A stretch of DNA of 64,000 nt from Aquabacterium sp. OR-4 (lineage in GTDB: Bacteria; Pseudomonadota; Gammaproteobacteria; Burkholderiales; Burkholderiaceae_C), in assembly GCF_025290835.2 (NCBI RefSeq), contig NZ_JAOCQD020000002.1, positions 2,187,153-2,251,152 on the forward strand, read 5' to 3'. Positions 22,808-32,086 of this stretch are shown piece by piece. The translations under genes and the position numbers were made by a program. Under the pieces are notes generated by a model. The model worked only from the letters and a program-made list of their open reading frames with translations, had not been told where the DNA came from and did not search any database. How positions within the stretch are numbered: the first letter of the stretch is position 1; each line of letters starts with the position of its first letter.

Positions 22808-23587
22808 ATGAGTTCGCTGCCCGCCAACCCCCGCCACGACGCCATGCTGGCCGCCGTGCGCGAGCTCGGCACCGCCAGCGTGGAGGCCCTGGCCGAGCGC
22901 TTCGGCGTGACGCTGCAGACCGTGCGCCGCGACGTCAAGCTGCTGGCCGATGCCGGCCTGGTGGCGCGCTTCCACGGCGGCGTGCGCCTGCCCAGCAGCA
23001 CCACCGAGAACATCGCCTACCGCCAGCGCCAGGCCCTGCACGATGCGGCCAAGCAGCGCATCGCCCGCGCCGTGGCGCGCGAGGTGCCCGACGGCTGCAG
23101 CCTGATCCTCAACATCGGCACCACCACCGAGGCCATTGCGCGCGAGCTGGCCGGCCGCCGCGGCCTGCGCGTGATCACCAACAACCTCAACGTGGCCGCC
23201 ATCCTGAGCGACAGCCCCGACTGCGAGGTGATCGTGGCCGGCGGCGTGGTGCGACACCGCGACCGCGGCATCGTCGGCGAGGCCACGGTCGAGTTCATCA
23301 ACCAGTTTCGCGTCGACATCGGCCTGATCGGCATCTCGGGCATCGAGGCCGACGGCACGCTGCGCGACTACGACTACCGCGAGGTGAAGGTGGCGCAGGC
23401 CATCATCCGCGCCAGCCGCCAGGTGTGGCTGGCCGCCGACCACAGCAAGTTCAATCGCCCGGCGATGGTGGAGGTGGGCCGGCTCGACCAGGTCGACCAG
23501 CTGTTCACCGACGCCCCGCCGCCGCCGCCCTTCGAGGCCCTGCTGGCCGAGGCCGGCGTGCAGTGCACGGTCGCGGGAGTCAACTGA
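22808..23587 (+). CDS. glpR: Glycerol regulon repressor, DeoR family
   Basis: 259-aa DeoR-family repressor: winged HTH at about residues 10-60 ([22 protein letters not shown]), then a DeoR sensor domain with [16 protein letters not shown] and [10 protein letters not shown]. The effector in glp systems is glycerol 3-phosphate. The start at 22808 ([10 protein letters not shown]) is chosen because it puts the HTH at the usual distance; the upstream ATG at 22751 would add a Pro/Cys-rich stretch and overlap the CGAACA half-site. It is divergent from glpD and 169 bases ahead of glpK. Confidence 0.92.
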   Translation: MSSLPANPRHDAMLAAVRELGTASVEALAERFGVTLQTVRRDVKLLADAGLVARFHGGVRLPSSTTENIAYRQRQALHDAAKQRIARAVAREVPDGCSLILNIGTTTEAIARELAGRRGLRVITNNLNVAAILSDSPDCEVIVAGGVVRHRDRGIVGEATVEFINQFRVDIGLIGISGIEADGTLRDYDYREVKVAQAIIRASRQVWLAADHSKFNRPAMVEVGRLDQVDQLFTDAPPPPPFEALLAEAGVQCTVAGVN

Positions 23588-23652
23588 TGGCGTACCGAGG
23601 CGGGCCGAGCGCCGGGCCGGCCACCGGCCAGAGGCCGATGGCCTTCGGCTGG

Positions 23653-23680
23653 CACAAACAGTCCGCAGGGACTGTTTGTG
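23653..23680. repeat. Perfect 12-bp inverted repeat between glpR and glpK
   Basis: CACAAACAGTCC (23653-23664), loop GCAG, GGACTGTTTGTG (23669-23680). The stem is perfect and less GC-rich than its surroundings. No U-run follows, so it is not a classical terminator. It looks like a dispersed palindromic unit of this lineage, or an mRNA element separating glpR from glpK. Confidence 0.8.
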
Positions 23681-23756
23681 TCCGGCCTCAGTCCACCAGC
23701 CGGCCCGCCATCCCCTTGGGGGATCGGCCGGCGTACTCGCCGGACGAGAGACAGAC

Positions 23757-25256
<1,500 letters not shown>

Positions 25257-25262
25257 GTGTTT

Positions 25263-25283
25263 GCGGCCCTTCCGTCGGGCCGC
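25263..25283 (+). terminator. Possible terminator hairpin of glpK
   Basis: GCGGCCC (25263-25269), 7-base loop, GGGCCGC (25277-25283), beginning 7 bases after the glpK stop. A weak pyrimidine run (CAGTTCTTCCC) follows instead of a U-tract, so termination strength is uncertain. Confidence 0.4.
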
Positions 25284-25306
25284 CAGTTCTTCCCGACCGG
25301 TGGGCC

Positions 25307-25484
25307 GGGTGTTCCCATGGCTCCTTGCAGCGCGCCGGGATTTCGCCCCGGCGGGCGACCTACTTTCTCTTTCAGGCGAAAGAGAAAGTAGGCAAAGAGA
25401 AGCGCCTTCCAAACTTTCCGACACCACTGAGCATCTTGCTTGGTGCATCGAGGCGGGCGCCTCGCCCGCCCCGCGGGCTCGAAC
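25307..25484 (+). repeat. Hairpin-centred dispersed repeat, left copy
   Basis: It starts at GGGTGTTCCCATGG and ends at GGGCTCGAAC. At its centre is a 14-bp stem, CCTACTTTCTCTTT (25359-25372) with AAAGAGAAAGTAGG (25379-25392). An inverted, diverged copy lies at 25756-25924. This CCTACTTTC..GAAAGTAGG type is, from memory, a common repeat in Comamonadaceae-like genomes. Confidence 0.82.
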
Positions 25485-25566
25485 ATAGCCAGCCGGATGC
25501 AGGTGTAGCCGGTCCCCGCGCGCGGGCCCCCCGGTCAAGACTTGCGGGCGCAGCGTGGTGTGGGCA

Positions 25567-25612
25567 GGTCTTGGTCTTGGTCTTGGTTTTGGTCAGTGCC
25601 AGTGCCAGTGCC
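25567..25612. repeat. Hexamer microsatellites
   Basis: GGTCTT three times plus GGTTTT (25567-25590), a single GGTC, then AGTGCC three times (25595-25612). They lie inside the spacer between the two inverted repeat copies. Confidence 0.9.
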
Positions 25613-25755
25613 AGGCCAACGCCCTTGCTCATGGCCCAGGCACTCTGTCGGTGGCACGGCCTGCCCACTTGCGGCGAGCAGCCAGAGCCTTCACAGATGA
25701 GCGGCCATGCCATCGGCGGCAACGTTTCCCAAGCCAAGCCCTGAGTCGGCAGCCT

Positions 25756-25924
25756 GTTCGAGCCCGCCGGGCGGGCGAGGCACCCGCCCCGATGATCGAG
25801 AAGCAGAACGGCGGTGTCGGAAAGTTCAATGCGCTTTCTTTGCCTACTTTCTTTTCGCGAAAAGAAAGTAGGTCGCCCGCCGGGGCGAACACCCGGCGCG
25901 CTGCAAGGAGCCATGGGAACACCC
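25756..25924 (-). repeat. Hairpin-centred dispersed repeat, right (inverted) copy
   Basis: Reverse complement of the left copy with scattered differences. The core is a perfect 30-bp palindrome, CCTACTTTCTTTTCG/CGAAAAGAAAGTAGG, at 25843-25872. The outer end shares CCATGGGAACACCC with the left copy. Compensating differences in the stems (CTCTTT/AAAGAG against CTTTTC/GAAAAG) preserve pairing in both copies. Confidence 0.82.
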
Positions 25925-25950
25925 CAGCACCCGCCACCCATCCACCGCAG

Positions 25951-25971
25951 ACCACAGACCACAGACCACAG
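25951..25971. repeat. 7-bp tandem repeat, 3 copies
   Basis: ACCACAG three times, 28 bases upstream of the 3' end of the multicopper oxidase gene, which reads toward it. Confidence 0.9.
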
Positions 25972-25998
25972 TCTGCAATCCGCAACCAGCAGTCCGCA

Positions 25999-27414
25999 TC
26001 AGTGCTGGTGATGCCCCCCAGCCGGCTTGCGCACCTGAACCTCGGCCCCCGCCGCCCCGGCAGCCACCCCGCCAGCGGGCACCGCAACCGCCGCCGAAGC
26101 CGCCGCCGGCAGCGCACCGGTCCATTCGTATGGCCGCGTGCCGGCCGGCGCCTCGTACCAGCCGGGATCGCTGTAGTCGCCTGGTTTCTGCCCCCGCCGC
26201 ACCTTCAGCACGCTGAACATGCCGCCCATCGCCAGCGGCCCGAACGGCCCCTGGCCGGTCATCATCGGTGCGGTGTTCTCGGGCAGCGGCATCTCCATCT
26301 CGGCCATCTCGTGCATGCCGTGCTCGCCCATGGCCATGTAGTCGGGGATCAGCTTGCCCAGGCGCTCGGCCAGGTCGCGCTGCGGCACGCCGATCATCGT
26401 GGGCACGTTGTGGCCCATGGCGTTCATGGTGTGGTGGCTCTTGTGGCAGTGCAGCGCCCAGTCGCCCTCGGCGTCGGCGATGAACTCGATCTGCCGCATC
26501 TGGCCCACGCCGATGTCGGTGGTCACCTCGGGCCAGCGCGCGCTGCGTGGCACCGGGCCGCCGTCGGTGCCGGTCACCATGAACTCGTGGCCGTGCAGGT
26601 GGATCGGGTGGTTGGTCATGGTCAGGTTGCCGATGCGCAGGCGCACGCGGTCGCCCAGGCGCACGTTCAGGCTGTCGATGCCGGGAAAGATGCGGCTGTT
26701 CCAGGCCCACAGGTTGAAGTCGAGCATGGTCATCACCTTGGGCGTGGCGCTGCCGGGCTCGATGTCGAAGGCGTTGAGCAGAAAGCAGAAGTCGCGGTCG
26801 ACCGGCTCGATCAGCGGATGCCGGCCCTTCGGGTGGGTGATCCACAGGCCCTGCAGGCCCATGGCCATCTGCACCATCTCGTCGGCATGCGGGTGGTACA
26901 TGAAGGTGCCCGGCCGCTGCGCGACGAACTCGTAGACGAAGGTCTTGCCCGGCGGGATCACCGGCTGGGTGAGCCCGGCCACGCCGTCCATGCCGTTGGG
27001 CAGGCGCTGGCCATGCCAGTGCACGGCCGTGGGCTCGGGCAGGCGGTTGGTGACGAACAGGCGCACGCGGTCGCCCTCCACCACCTCGATGGTCGGGCCG
27101 GGGCTCTGGCCGTTGTAACCCCACAGCCGGGCGGTGAAGCCGGGCGTCATCTCGCGGCGCACGGGTTCGGCCACCAGATGGAACTCCTTGACGCCCTGGT
27201 TCATGCGCCAGGGCAGGGTCCAGCCGTTGAGCGTGACCACCGGGTTGTAGGGGCGGCCGTCGTGCGGGCGCAGCGGCGGCTGGGTGGCCGCGCTGGCTTG
27301 TTGATGGGCCTCGGGCAGCGCGGCCAGCGCGCTGCGGGGCACGGCCAGGGTGCTGGCGGCCAGCGCAGTGGCGGCGCCGCCGCTGCGGCCGAGAAACAGG
27401 CGTCGGGAAACCAT
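25999..27414 (-). CDS. Multicopper oxidase, Tat-exported, copper-resistance type
   Basis: 471-aa periplasmic multicopper oxidase. The signal peptide carries a twin-arginine motif SRRLFL. The four copper-binding blocks are HWHG (132-135), HPH (174-176), HPIHLHGH (269-276) and HCHKSHHTMNAM (322-333), giving type 1, 2 and 3 sites. A Met/His-rich stretch follows (about 355-395, MGEHGMHEMAEMEM), typical of enzymes that oxidise Cu(I). The C-terminus is Ala/Gly-rich and ends GGHHQH. Start 27414 is chosen because the Tat motif follows directly; the longer frame to 27543 is Pro-rich. It lies downstream of a TolC-like gene and a Cys-rich exported protein on the same strand, consistent with copper detoxification. 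Confidence 0.93.
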   Translation of the reverse strand: MVSRRLFLGRSGGAATALAASTLAVPRSALAALPEAHQQASAATQPPLRPHDGRPYNPVVTLNGWTLPWRMNQGVKEFHLVAEPVRREMTPGFTARLWGYNGQSPGPTIEVVEGDRVRLFVTNRLPEPTAVHWHGQRLPNGMDGVAGLTQPVIPPGKTFVYEFVAQRPGTFMYHPHADEMVQMAMGLQGLWITHPKGRHPLIEPVDRDFCFLLNAFDIEPGSATPKVMTMLDFNLWAWNSRIFPGIDSLNVRLGDRVRLRIGNLTMTNHPIHLHGHEFMVTGTDGGPVPRSARWPEVTTDIGVGQMRQIEFIADAEGDWALHCHKSHHTMNAMGHNVPTMIGVPQRDLAERLGKLIPDYMAMGEHGMHEMAEMEMPLPENTAPMMTGQGPFGPLAMGGMFSVLKVRRGQKPGDYSDPGWYEAPAGTRPYEWTGALPAAASAAVAVPAGGVAAGAAGAEVQVRKPAGGHHQH

Positions 27415-27539
27415 GGGGTTCGCTCCGGATGGGTGTTGGGTTCTGGGCGCCATCGCCGGCAGCCTGGGGAGGCGGTGGGGGGGGATGGCTTCGGGCTGGA
27501 TTCGGGCTGGGCGTGGGCTGGGCGCGGCAGGGGCCGCGG

Positions 27540-29000
27540 TCAATGGCCCGCCGCGTCGGGCGTGGCAGCGGGCACGGCAGCGGCCGCGCTGGCGCCCGTT
27601 GCCGAGGCCAGCATGGGCCGGCCCACGCGGGCTGCGTCCAGCTCGATGTCGGCCAGCCAGAAATCGCGCTGGGCTTCGAGGGCGGCGCTCACGCCGGCGA
27701 TCTGCGCACGCGCATCGGCCAGCAGCTCGAACACGCCGACCAGCATGCCGTTGTAGCGCAGCAGCATCTCCTGGCCGATGCGCGCCTTCAGCGGCACCAG
27801 GGCGTCGCGGTGGTGGCGGGCGATGTCCCAGGCGCTGCGGTAGTGGCCCCAGGCCTCGTGCAGCTCGCTGCGCGCATCCTGCGCCACGGCGGCCACGCGC
27901 AGCACGGCCTGGCGCTGGCGGTGCTCGGCGGCGGCCAGGCGCGCGTCGCCGCTGTCAAAGATCGGCAGCTCCAGGCTCAGTTCGAAGCCGCGCTGCGTCG
28001 GCGCCTCGTTGCTGCCGTTGTGCACCACGCCCAGCTCGAGCACGTTGAGCCAGCGCGTGGCTTGGGCCAGACCCAGGGTGCCCGACAAGGCCTCGGCCTC
28101 GGCGCGCGCGGCCTGCAGGTCCAGGCGCTCGTCCAGCGCGGCGCGGGCCAGGTCGGGCAGCGCGCGCGCCTGGGCCGGCAGCGGCGGCAGGCGCTCGGGC
28201 AGTTGCAGCTGCTGGCGCTGCGCGGCGTCCAGCGCCAGCAGGCGCAGCAGGCGCTCGCGGCTGGCGTCGCGCTGCTGCGTGGCGCGGGCCAGGCCCAGTT
28301 GCGCATCGGCATGAAAGGCCTGCTCGCGCGCACGCTGCAGGGCCGACCAGTTGCCGGCCTGCTGCATGCGCCGCGCCAGTTCGGCGCCGGCATCGGCGGC
28401 ATCGAGCACTTGGCGGGCGTACAGCAGCTGCTCCTGGGCGGCCACCGCGCGCACCCAGGCGCGGCGGGTGTCGGCGGCATGGGCCAGCAGATCGGCCGCC
28501 ACCTGGGCCTGCAGCTGGGCCTGCTGGCGGCGGCCGGCCTCGCGCAGCCAGGGCTGGGCCAGCCAGCGCGCCAGATCCACATGCAGGCCGCGCTCGTACT
28601 CACGCTCGTCGCCACGCAGCAGGCGCGCAAAGCTGACGCCGGGGTTGGGCAGACGCGTGGCCTGCACCGCCCGGGCATCGGCAATGGCCAGGTCGTGCAG
28701 GCGGGCGCGCAGGCCGCGGTGCTGAACCAGCGCCAGCTGCACCGCGGCCTCGGCCGTCAGCGGCCGGGCCAGCAAGGCCTGGGCACGCTCGGCGATGGCC
28801 GCCGCCTCGCCGTCGGGCGCTATGGCCGCTGGCGCCAGGGCCGGCAGCTCGGCGCCGGTGTGGCGGCGCACGGTGTCGGCCACCGGGCCCAGGCCGGCAT
28901 CGGGGGCCAGCGTGGCGCAGCCGCTGAGCAGGCCGATGGCAGCCAGGCAGCCCAGGGTGGCCCAGGGGCCCGGACGGGAGATGGAAGGGGATCGACGCAT
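27540..29000 (-). CDS. TolC-family outer membrane lipoprotein
   Basis: 486-aa outer membrane efflux protein with lipobox LLSGC, so it is lipid-anchored like CusC/NodT proteins. The body is two repeats of long coiled helices characteristic of TolC (rich in AQLQAQVAAD and AEHRQRQAVLRVAA type heptads) with FELSLELPIFDSG in the second half. The start at 29000 places the signal peptide (MRRSPSI..) properly; nine extra codons upstream are possible. No inner-membrane pump or membrane-fusion protein is adjacent, so it would have to pair with components encoded elsewhere or serve the oxidase module only. Confidence 0.9.
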   Translation of the reverse strand: MRRSPSISRPGPWATLGCLAAIGLLSGCATLAPDAGLGPVADTVRRHTGAELPALAPAAIAPDGEAAAIAERAQALLARPLTAEAAVQLALVQHRGLRARLHDLAIADARAVQATRLPNPGVSFARLLRGDEREYERGLHVDLARWLAQPWLREAGRRQQAQLQAQVAADLLAHAADTRRAWVRAVAAQEQLLYARQVLDAADAGAELARRMQQAGNWSALQRAREQAFHADAQLGLARATQQRDASRERLLRLLALDAAQRQQLQLPERLPPLPAQARALPDLARAALDERLDLQAARAEAEALSGTLGLAQATRWLNVLELGVVHNGSNEAPTQRGFELSLELPIFDSGDARLAAAEHRQRQAVLRVAAVAQDARSELHEAWGHYRSAWDIARHHRDALVPLKARIGQEMLLRYNGMLVGVFELLADARAQIAGVSAALEAQRDFWLADIELDAARVGRPMLASATGASAAAAVPAATPDAAGH

Positions 29001-29099
29001 GGCAGCCTCGAAAAAGCACGCCGGCACGGCGCGCGGGAGAACACGGTGGGATGCGAGACGCAGCGCGGCCTGCGGGTGCCGCAGCCGCGGTGGCGGTGA

Positions 29100-29543
29100 T
29101 CAGCCGCGCGGTGGCCGCTCGATGCCGTCGGTGACCCAGGGCGCCACGGCTGGCGTGGTGCGCTGCTGCGGCGCCGCTGCGGGCAAGGGCAGGCGCGGCG
29201 CCAGGAGCCACACAGCGGGTGGCGCCGTGCCGTGGCCGCAGCAGGCGGCGCAGGCCGTGCAGCCGGCATGCTGGGCGGCATCGGGGCTGCTGCTGTCGTG
29301 CGCCACCGCGGCCGCGTCGTGGCAGGCCGGCAGGGCCTGCGCATCGTGCTGGGCCGTGGACGCTGCGCCGTGCGCCGCCTGCGCAAGCTGCAGCATCGCC
29401 CCGGGCGGCGCGGCCGGCCGGCCCATGCCGACGGCGCCAGGCACACCGTGCAGCCAGGCCACCGCCGCCAGTCCCTGCAGGGGCAGGGCCAGCGCCAGCA
29501 GGCACAGACAGCACAAGCGCAACAGACGCAACAGACGCGACAT
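29100..29543 (-). CDS. Small exported Cys/His-rich protein
   Basis: 147-aa protein with a Leu/Cys-rich N-terminal signal (MSRLLRLLRLCCLCLLALALPL). A central His/Asp/Cys segment contains CTACAACCGHG, a CxxCxxCCxH pattern suited to metal binding. It resembles small DUF2946-like proteins found ahead of copper gene sets (family assignment uncertain). First gene of the leftward copper module; 99 bases separate its stop from the TolC-like start. A CAACAGACG short tandem repeat overlaps its first codons (around 29520-29540). Confidence 0.65.
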   Translation of the reverse strand: MSRLLRLLRLCCLCLLALALPLQGLAAVAWLHGVPGAVGMGRPAAPPGAMLQLAQAAHGAASTAQHDAQALPACHDAAAVAHDSSSPDAAQHAGCTACAACCGHGTAPPAVWLLAPRLPLPAAAPQQRTTPAVAPWVTDGIERPPRG

Positions 29544-29659
29544 GGCCGGCACTCTAGCGCAGCGTGCTGCAGGCAGCTTGGCCGGGGTCAAGCCGCGCGA
29601 AGCTGACAGGCGGCGCAAGGGCGACAGGCGCTGCCCGGGCGGCCACCGACAATGGCCCG

Positions 29660-30415
29660 ATGCGCGACACCCCCGACGAACACCCGCGGCTCGAAGGAGC
29701 CAGCAATTTCCGCGACCTGGGCGGCTATGCCGGCCAGGACGGCCGGCCACTGCGGCACCGGCAGCTCTACCGCTCCGACCACCTGGCCGGGCTGAGCCTG
29801 GCCGACCGCGAGGCCCTTGCCGCACTGGGCCTGGGCCGCGCGCTCGATTTTCGCGGCGTGGCCGAGCGCGCTGCCGCGGCCTACGATCTGCCGGGCCTGA
29901 CCCAGCATGCGCTGAGCATCGAGCCCACCGTGGTGCAGCAGATGCAGGCGCTGGTGGCCTCGGGCCAGGCGCTCGATGTGCCGACCGTCACCGCGCTGAT
30001 GCAAGACCTTTACCGCCGCCTGGTGAACGACCAGTCGCACCGCTTTGCCGAGCTGTTTGCTCACCTGCTCGACGAGACCGACACCCGGCCGCTGGTGTTT
30101 CACTGCACCGCCGGCAAAGACCGCACCGGCCTGGCCGCGGCGCTGATCCTGCTGGCCCTGGGCGTGTCGCGCGAGCGCGTGCTGCACGACTACCTGCTGA
30201 CCAACGAGCGCTACCGCTTCGTGCCGGGCGAGCACCCCGAGATCCCGCGCGACTCGCTGATGGTGCTGTGGCGCGTGCAGCAGAGTTTTCTGGAGGTCGC
30301 GCTGCAGACCATCGATGCCGACCACGGCGGCCTCGCGCGCTACCAGGCCGAGCGCCTGGGCCTCACGCCGGCGGCGCTGCGCACGCTGGCGGCGCGCTAC
30401 CTCGAGCCGGCCTGA
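29660..30415 (+). CDS. Tyrosine-protein phosphatase (dual-specificity-like)
   Basis: 251-aa member of the bacterial Tyr phosphatase family (Y_phosphatase3). N-terminal block GASNFRDLGGYAG, then LYRSDHLAGL and LDFRGVAERA. The P-loop HCTAGKDRTG carries the catalytic Cys and Arg (CX5R), followed by the family's ERV..DYLLTN helix. No signal peptide, so cytoplasmic. Homologues such as Mycobacterium PtpB act on phosphotyrosine or phosphoinositides; the bacterial housekeeping substrate is not known. It is divergent from the Cys-rich protein gene. Confidence 0.9.
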   Translation: MRDTPDEHPRLEGASNFRDLGGYAGQDGRPLRHRQLYRSDHLAGLSLADREALAALGLGRALDFRGVAERAAAAYDLPGLTQHALSIEPTVVQQMQALVASGQALDVPTVTALMQDLYRRLVNDQSHRFAELFAHLLDETDTRPLVFHCTAGKDRTGLAAALILLALGVSRERVLHDYLLTNERYRFVPGEHPEIPRDSLMVLWRVQQSFLEVALQTIDADHGGLARYQAERLGLTPAALRTLAARYLEPA

Positions 30416-30420
30416 CCGGT

Positions 30421-30456
30421 CTGATCGCCCTGATTGACCTGATCGCCCTGATCGGC
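30421..30456. repeat. 9-bp tandem repeat, 4 copies
   Basis: CTGATCGCC, CTGATTGAC, CTGATCGCC, CTGATCGGC, directly after the phosphatase stop and before the convergent mtfA stop codon. It resembles the array at 3474-3533, which also lies between convergent genes. Confidence 0.88.
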
Positions 30457-30482
30457 CCGGCCGGCGCACACCGCGCCGCGGC

Positions 30483-31313
30483 TCAGCGCCAGGCGCGTGG
30501 GTCAACCTGGTACAGGTCGGCCAGCTCGCGGTAGGCCGCGGGCGCCTCGTCGGCCAGGGCCTGCGGCTGCTCGAAGAACAGCTCGGTGAGCACCGCAAAC
30601 AGCTCGGCCATGTCGCTGGCGGCGTAGCTGCCGATCAGCGCCGAGGGCTGCACCTGCAGCCGTGCGAACAGGCCGCCCATCACCGCGTCCCAGCGCCGGC
30701 GCGCCGCGGCACCGGGGCGCCAGGGCCGGCCATCGGCGCTGCCGTGGTGCTGGTCGATCTGGTGCGCAAACTCGTGCAGCACCACGTTGCGGCCGTCGTC
30801 GGGCAGGGCCGCGCCGTCGCGCACATCGGCCCACGACAGGATCACCTGGCCCTGCTGCCAGCTTTCGCCGGCCAGCACCTGGCGCTGGTCCTGCACCACG
30901 CCGCCGGGCGCCGCGCGCACCCGGTCGACCACAAACGCGCCGGGATACACCAGCACCCGCTGCAGCGTGGGAAAACACGGCGCCTGCGCCTCGCCCAGCA
31001 GCAGCAGGCAGGCCTGGGCGGCGATGCTCACGCGCACCTCGTCGTCCACCGGCTGGCCCTGGCAGCCGACGAAGGCCTTCTCGGCCACGAAGACCTGGAT
31101 GTGCCCTTCGAGCCGCCGCCGCAGCGGATAAGGCAGCCGCGCCACCGCCGGCACGCGCCGGCGCAGGATGCGCCGCCAGGCCGCCGGAAACGGCTGCGCA
31201 CGCAGCCGCGCCTGGCGCCGCGCCACCCAGCGCGGCTGCAGCAGCAGCGCGGCGCTGAACACCAGGCCCAGCAGCAGCAAGGCGCCGAGGGAGAGCATCG
31301 CGGCAGTGTCCAT
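30483..31313 (-). CDS. mtfA: MtfA-like zinc peptidase (M90)
   Basis: 276-aa protein with an N-terminal hydrophobic helix (LSLGALLLLGLVFSAALLL) and a C-terminal zinc-peptidase domain: HEFAH at 180-184 and a downstream Glu region (DMAELFAVLTELFF) as in MtfA/glucose-regulated metallopeptidases. E. coli MtfA (265 aa) binds the repressor Mlc and influences the glucose PTS. Whether that role holds here is unknown, since betaproteobacteria of this group often lack that PTS. The membrane anchor is present, as in many Burkholderiales homologues. Confidence 0.87.
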   Translation of the reverse strand: MDTAAMLSLGALLLLGLVFSAALLLQPRWVARRQARLRAQPFPAAWRRILRRRVPAVARLPYPLRRRLEGHIQVFVAEKAFVGCQGQPVDDEVRVSIAAQACLLLLGEAQAPCFPTLQRVLVYPGAFVVDRVRAAPGGVVQDQRQVLAGESWQQGQVILSWADVRDGAALPDDGRNVVLHEFAHQIDQHHGSADGRPWRPGAAARRRWDAVMGGLFARLQVQPSALIGSYAASDMAELFAVLTELFFEQPQALADEAPAAYRELADLYQVDPRAWR

Positions 31314-31405
31314 GCACTGCAGATGCGGTGCGCGGCGGCGGGTTCAATCCCCCTTGAACAAGGCCCGCGGGGCGCCTGCCCCAGGCTGGCTAAGATGCGC
31401 GCGCC

Positions 31406-32086
31406 ATGCGCCAACCTCCACGCCCGTGCCGTCGCCACCGCCTTTGCCAAGGCCTTCGCTGCCTTGCCCTGCTGGCCACGGCCGCCACGCTGGCGGCCTG
31501 CAGCACGCCGGCCCTGCTGGGCGGTGCGCCGCCCCTGCCCAGCTTTGCCAGCGAGCGCTTCGACCGCAGCGCGCCCTTCGCGCGGCGCTTTGCCGGCCAG
31601 CCCGAGGCCTTGTGCGAGGCCGCGCGCCGCGCGCTGCTGAGCCAGGGCTACATGATCACCGGCCATGAGCGCCTGGGCCTGAGCGGGCGCAAGTTCTTCC
31701 AGCCGCAGCGCGACGCGCATGTGCAGCTGGCCATCAGCGTGTCCTGCGCCGACGAGGTGGCCGATGCCCAGCGCGGCACCGTGTACGTGACCGCCTGGCA
31801 GGACCAGTTCGTCATCAAGCGCAACCCCAGCCATGCCAGCGTGGGCGTGAGCGCCTTCGGCTCGATCTCGCTGCCGCTGAGCGCCAGCGAAGACTCGCTG
31901 GTCAAGGTGGGCATCGAGACGATCAGCGATGCGGCGTTCTACGAGCGCTTCTACGGGCTGCTGGGCGCGGTGCTGGCGGCGGGCGTCACCGCACCGGCGG
32001 CCACCGCAACACCCTCCACCGCACCGGCAGCCACCGCAACACCTTCCGCCGCCGCGGCGCCGCCCTCAACCCCCGCCGGCCGCTGA
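31406..32086 (+). CDS. DUF2242 lipoprotein
   Basis: 226-aa lipoprotein (lipobox LAAC at about residue 32) with the conserved DUF2242 region (about 45-190: CEAARRALLSQGY, LSGRKFFQPQ, TVYVTAWQDQFVIKR). Function unknown. The last 40 residues are a low-complexity Ala/Thr/Pro tail produced by a 30-bp tandem duplication. The gene's 3' end overlaps the convergent M16 gene by 21 bases. Confidence 0.82.
   Translation: MRQPPRPCRRHRLCQGLRCLALLATAATLAACSTPALLGGAPPLPSFASERFDRSAPFARRFAGQPEALCEAARRALLSQGYMITGHERLGLSGRKFFQPQRDAHVQLAISVSCADEVADAQRGTVYVTAWQDQFVIKRNPSHASVGVSAFGSISLPLSASEDSLVKVGIETISDAAFYERFYGLLGAVLAAGVTAPAATATPSTAPAATATPSAAAAPPSTPAGR
31988..32047. repeat. 30-bp in-frame tandem duplication
   Basis: Two 30-bp units (31988-32017 and 32018-32047) differing at two bases encode TAPAATATPS twice in the tail of the DUF2242 lipoprotein. 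The length, a multiple of three, keeps the frame. Confidence 0.92.

Larger units (their letters stand above)
25257..25998. other. Gene-free, repeat-rich intergenic region
   Basis: About 740 bases between glpK and the multicopper oxidase with no convincing gene. It holds a hairpin after glpK, two inverted copies of a roughly 170-bp hairpin-centred repeat, and between them hexamer microsatellites and about 140 bases without recognisable structure. Short open frames here read through the repeats in several frames and look spurious. Confidence 0.75.

Noticed and set aside
25555..27756. Long plus-strand open frame from the repeat region through the multicopper oxidase
   Set aside because: It reads through microsatellites and repeat copies and then the antisense of a conserved gene; no domain.
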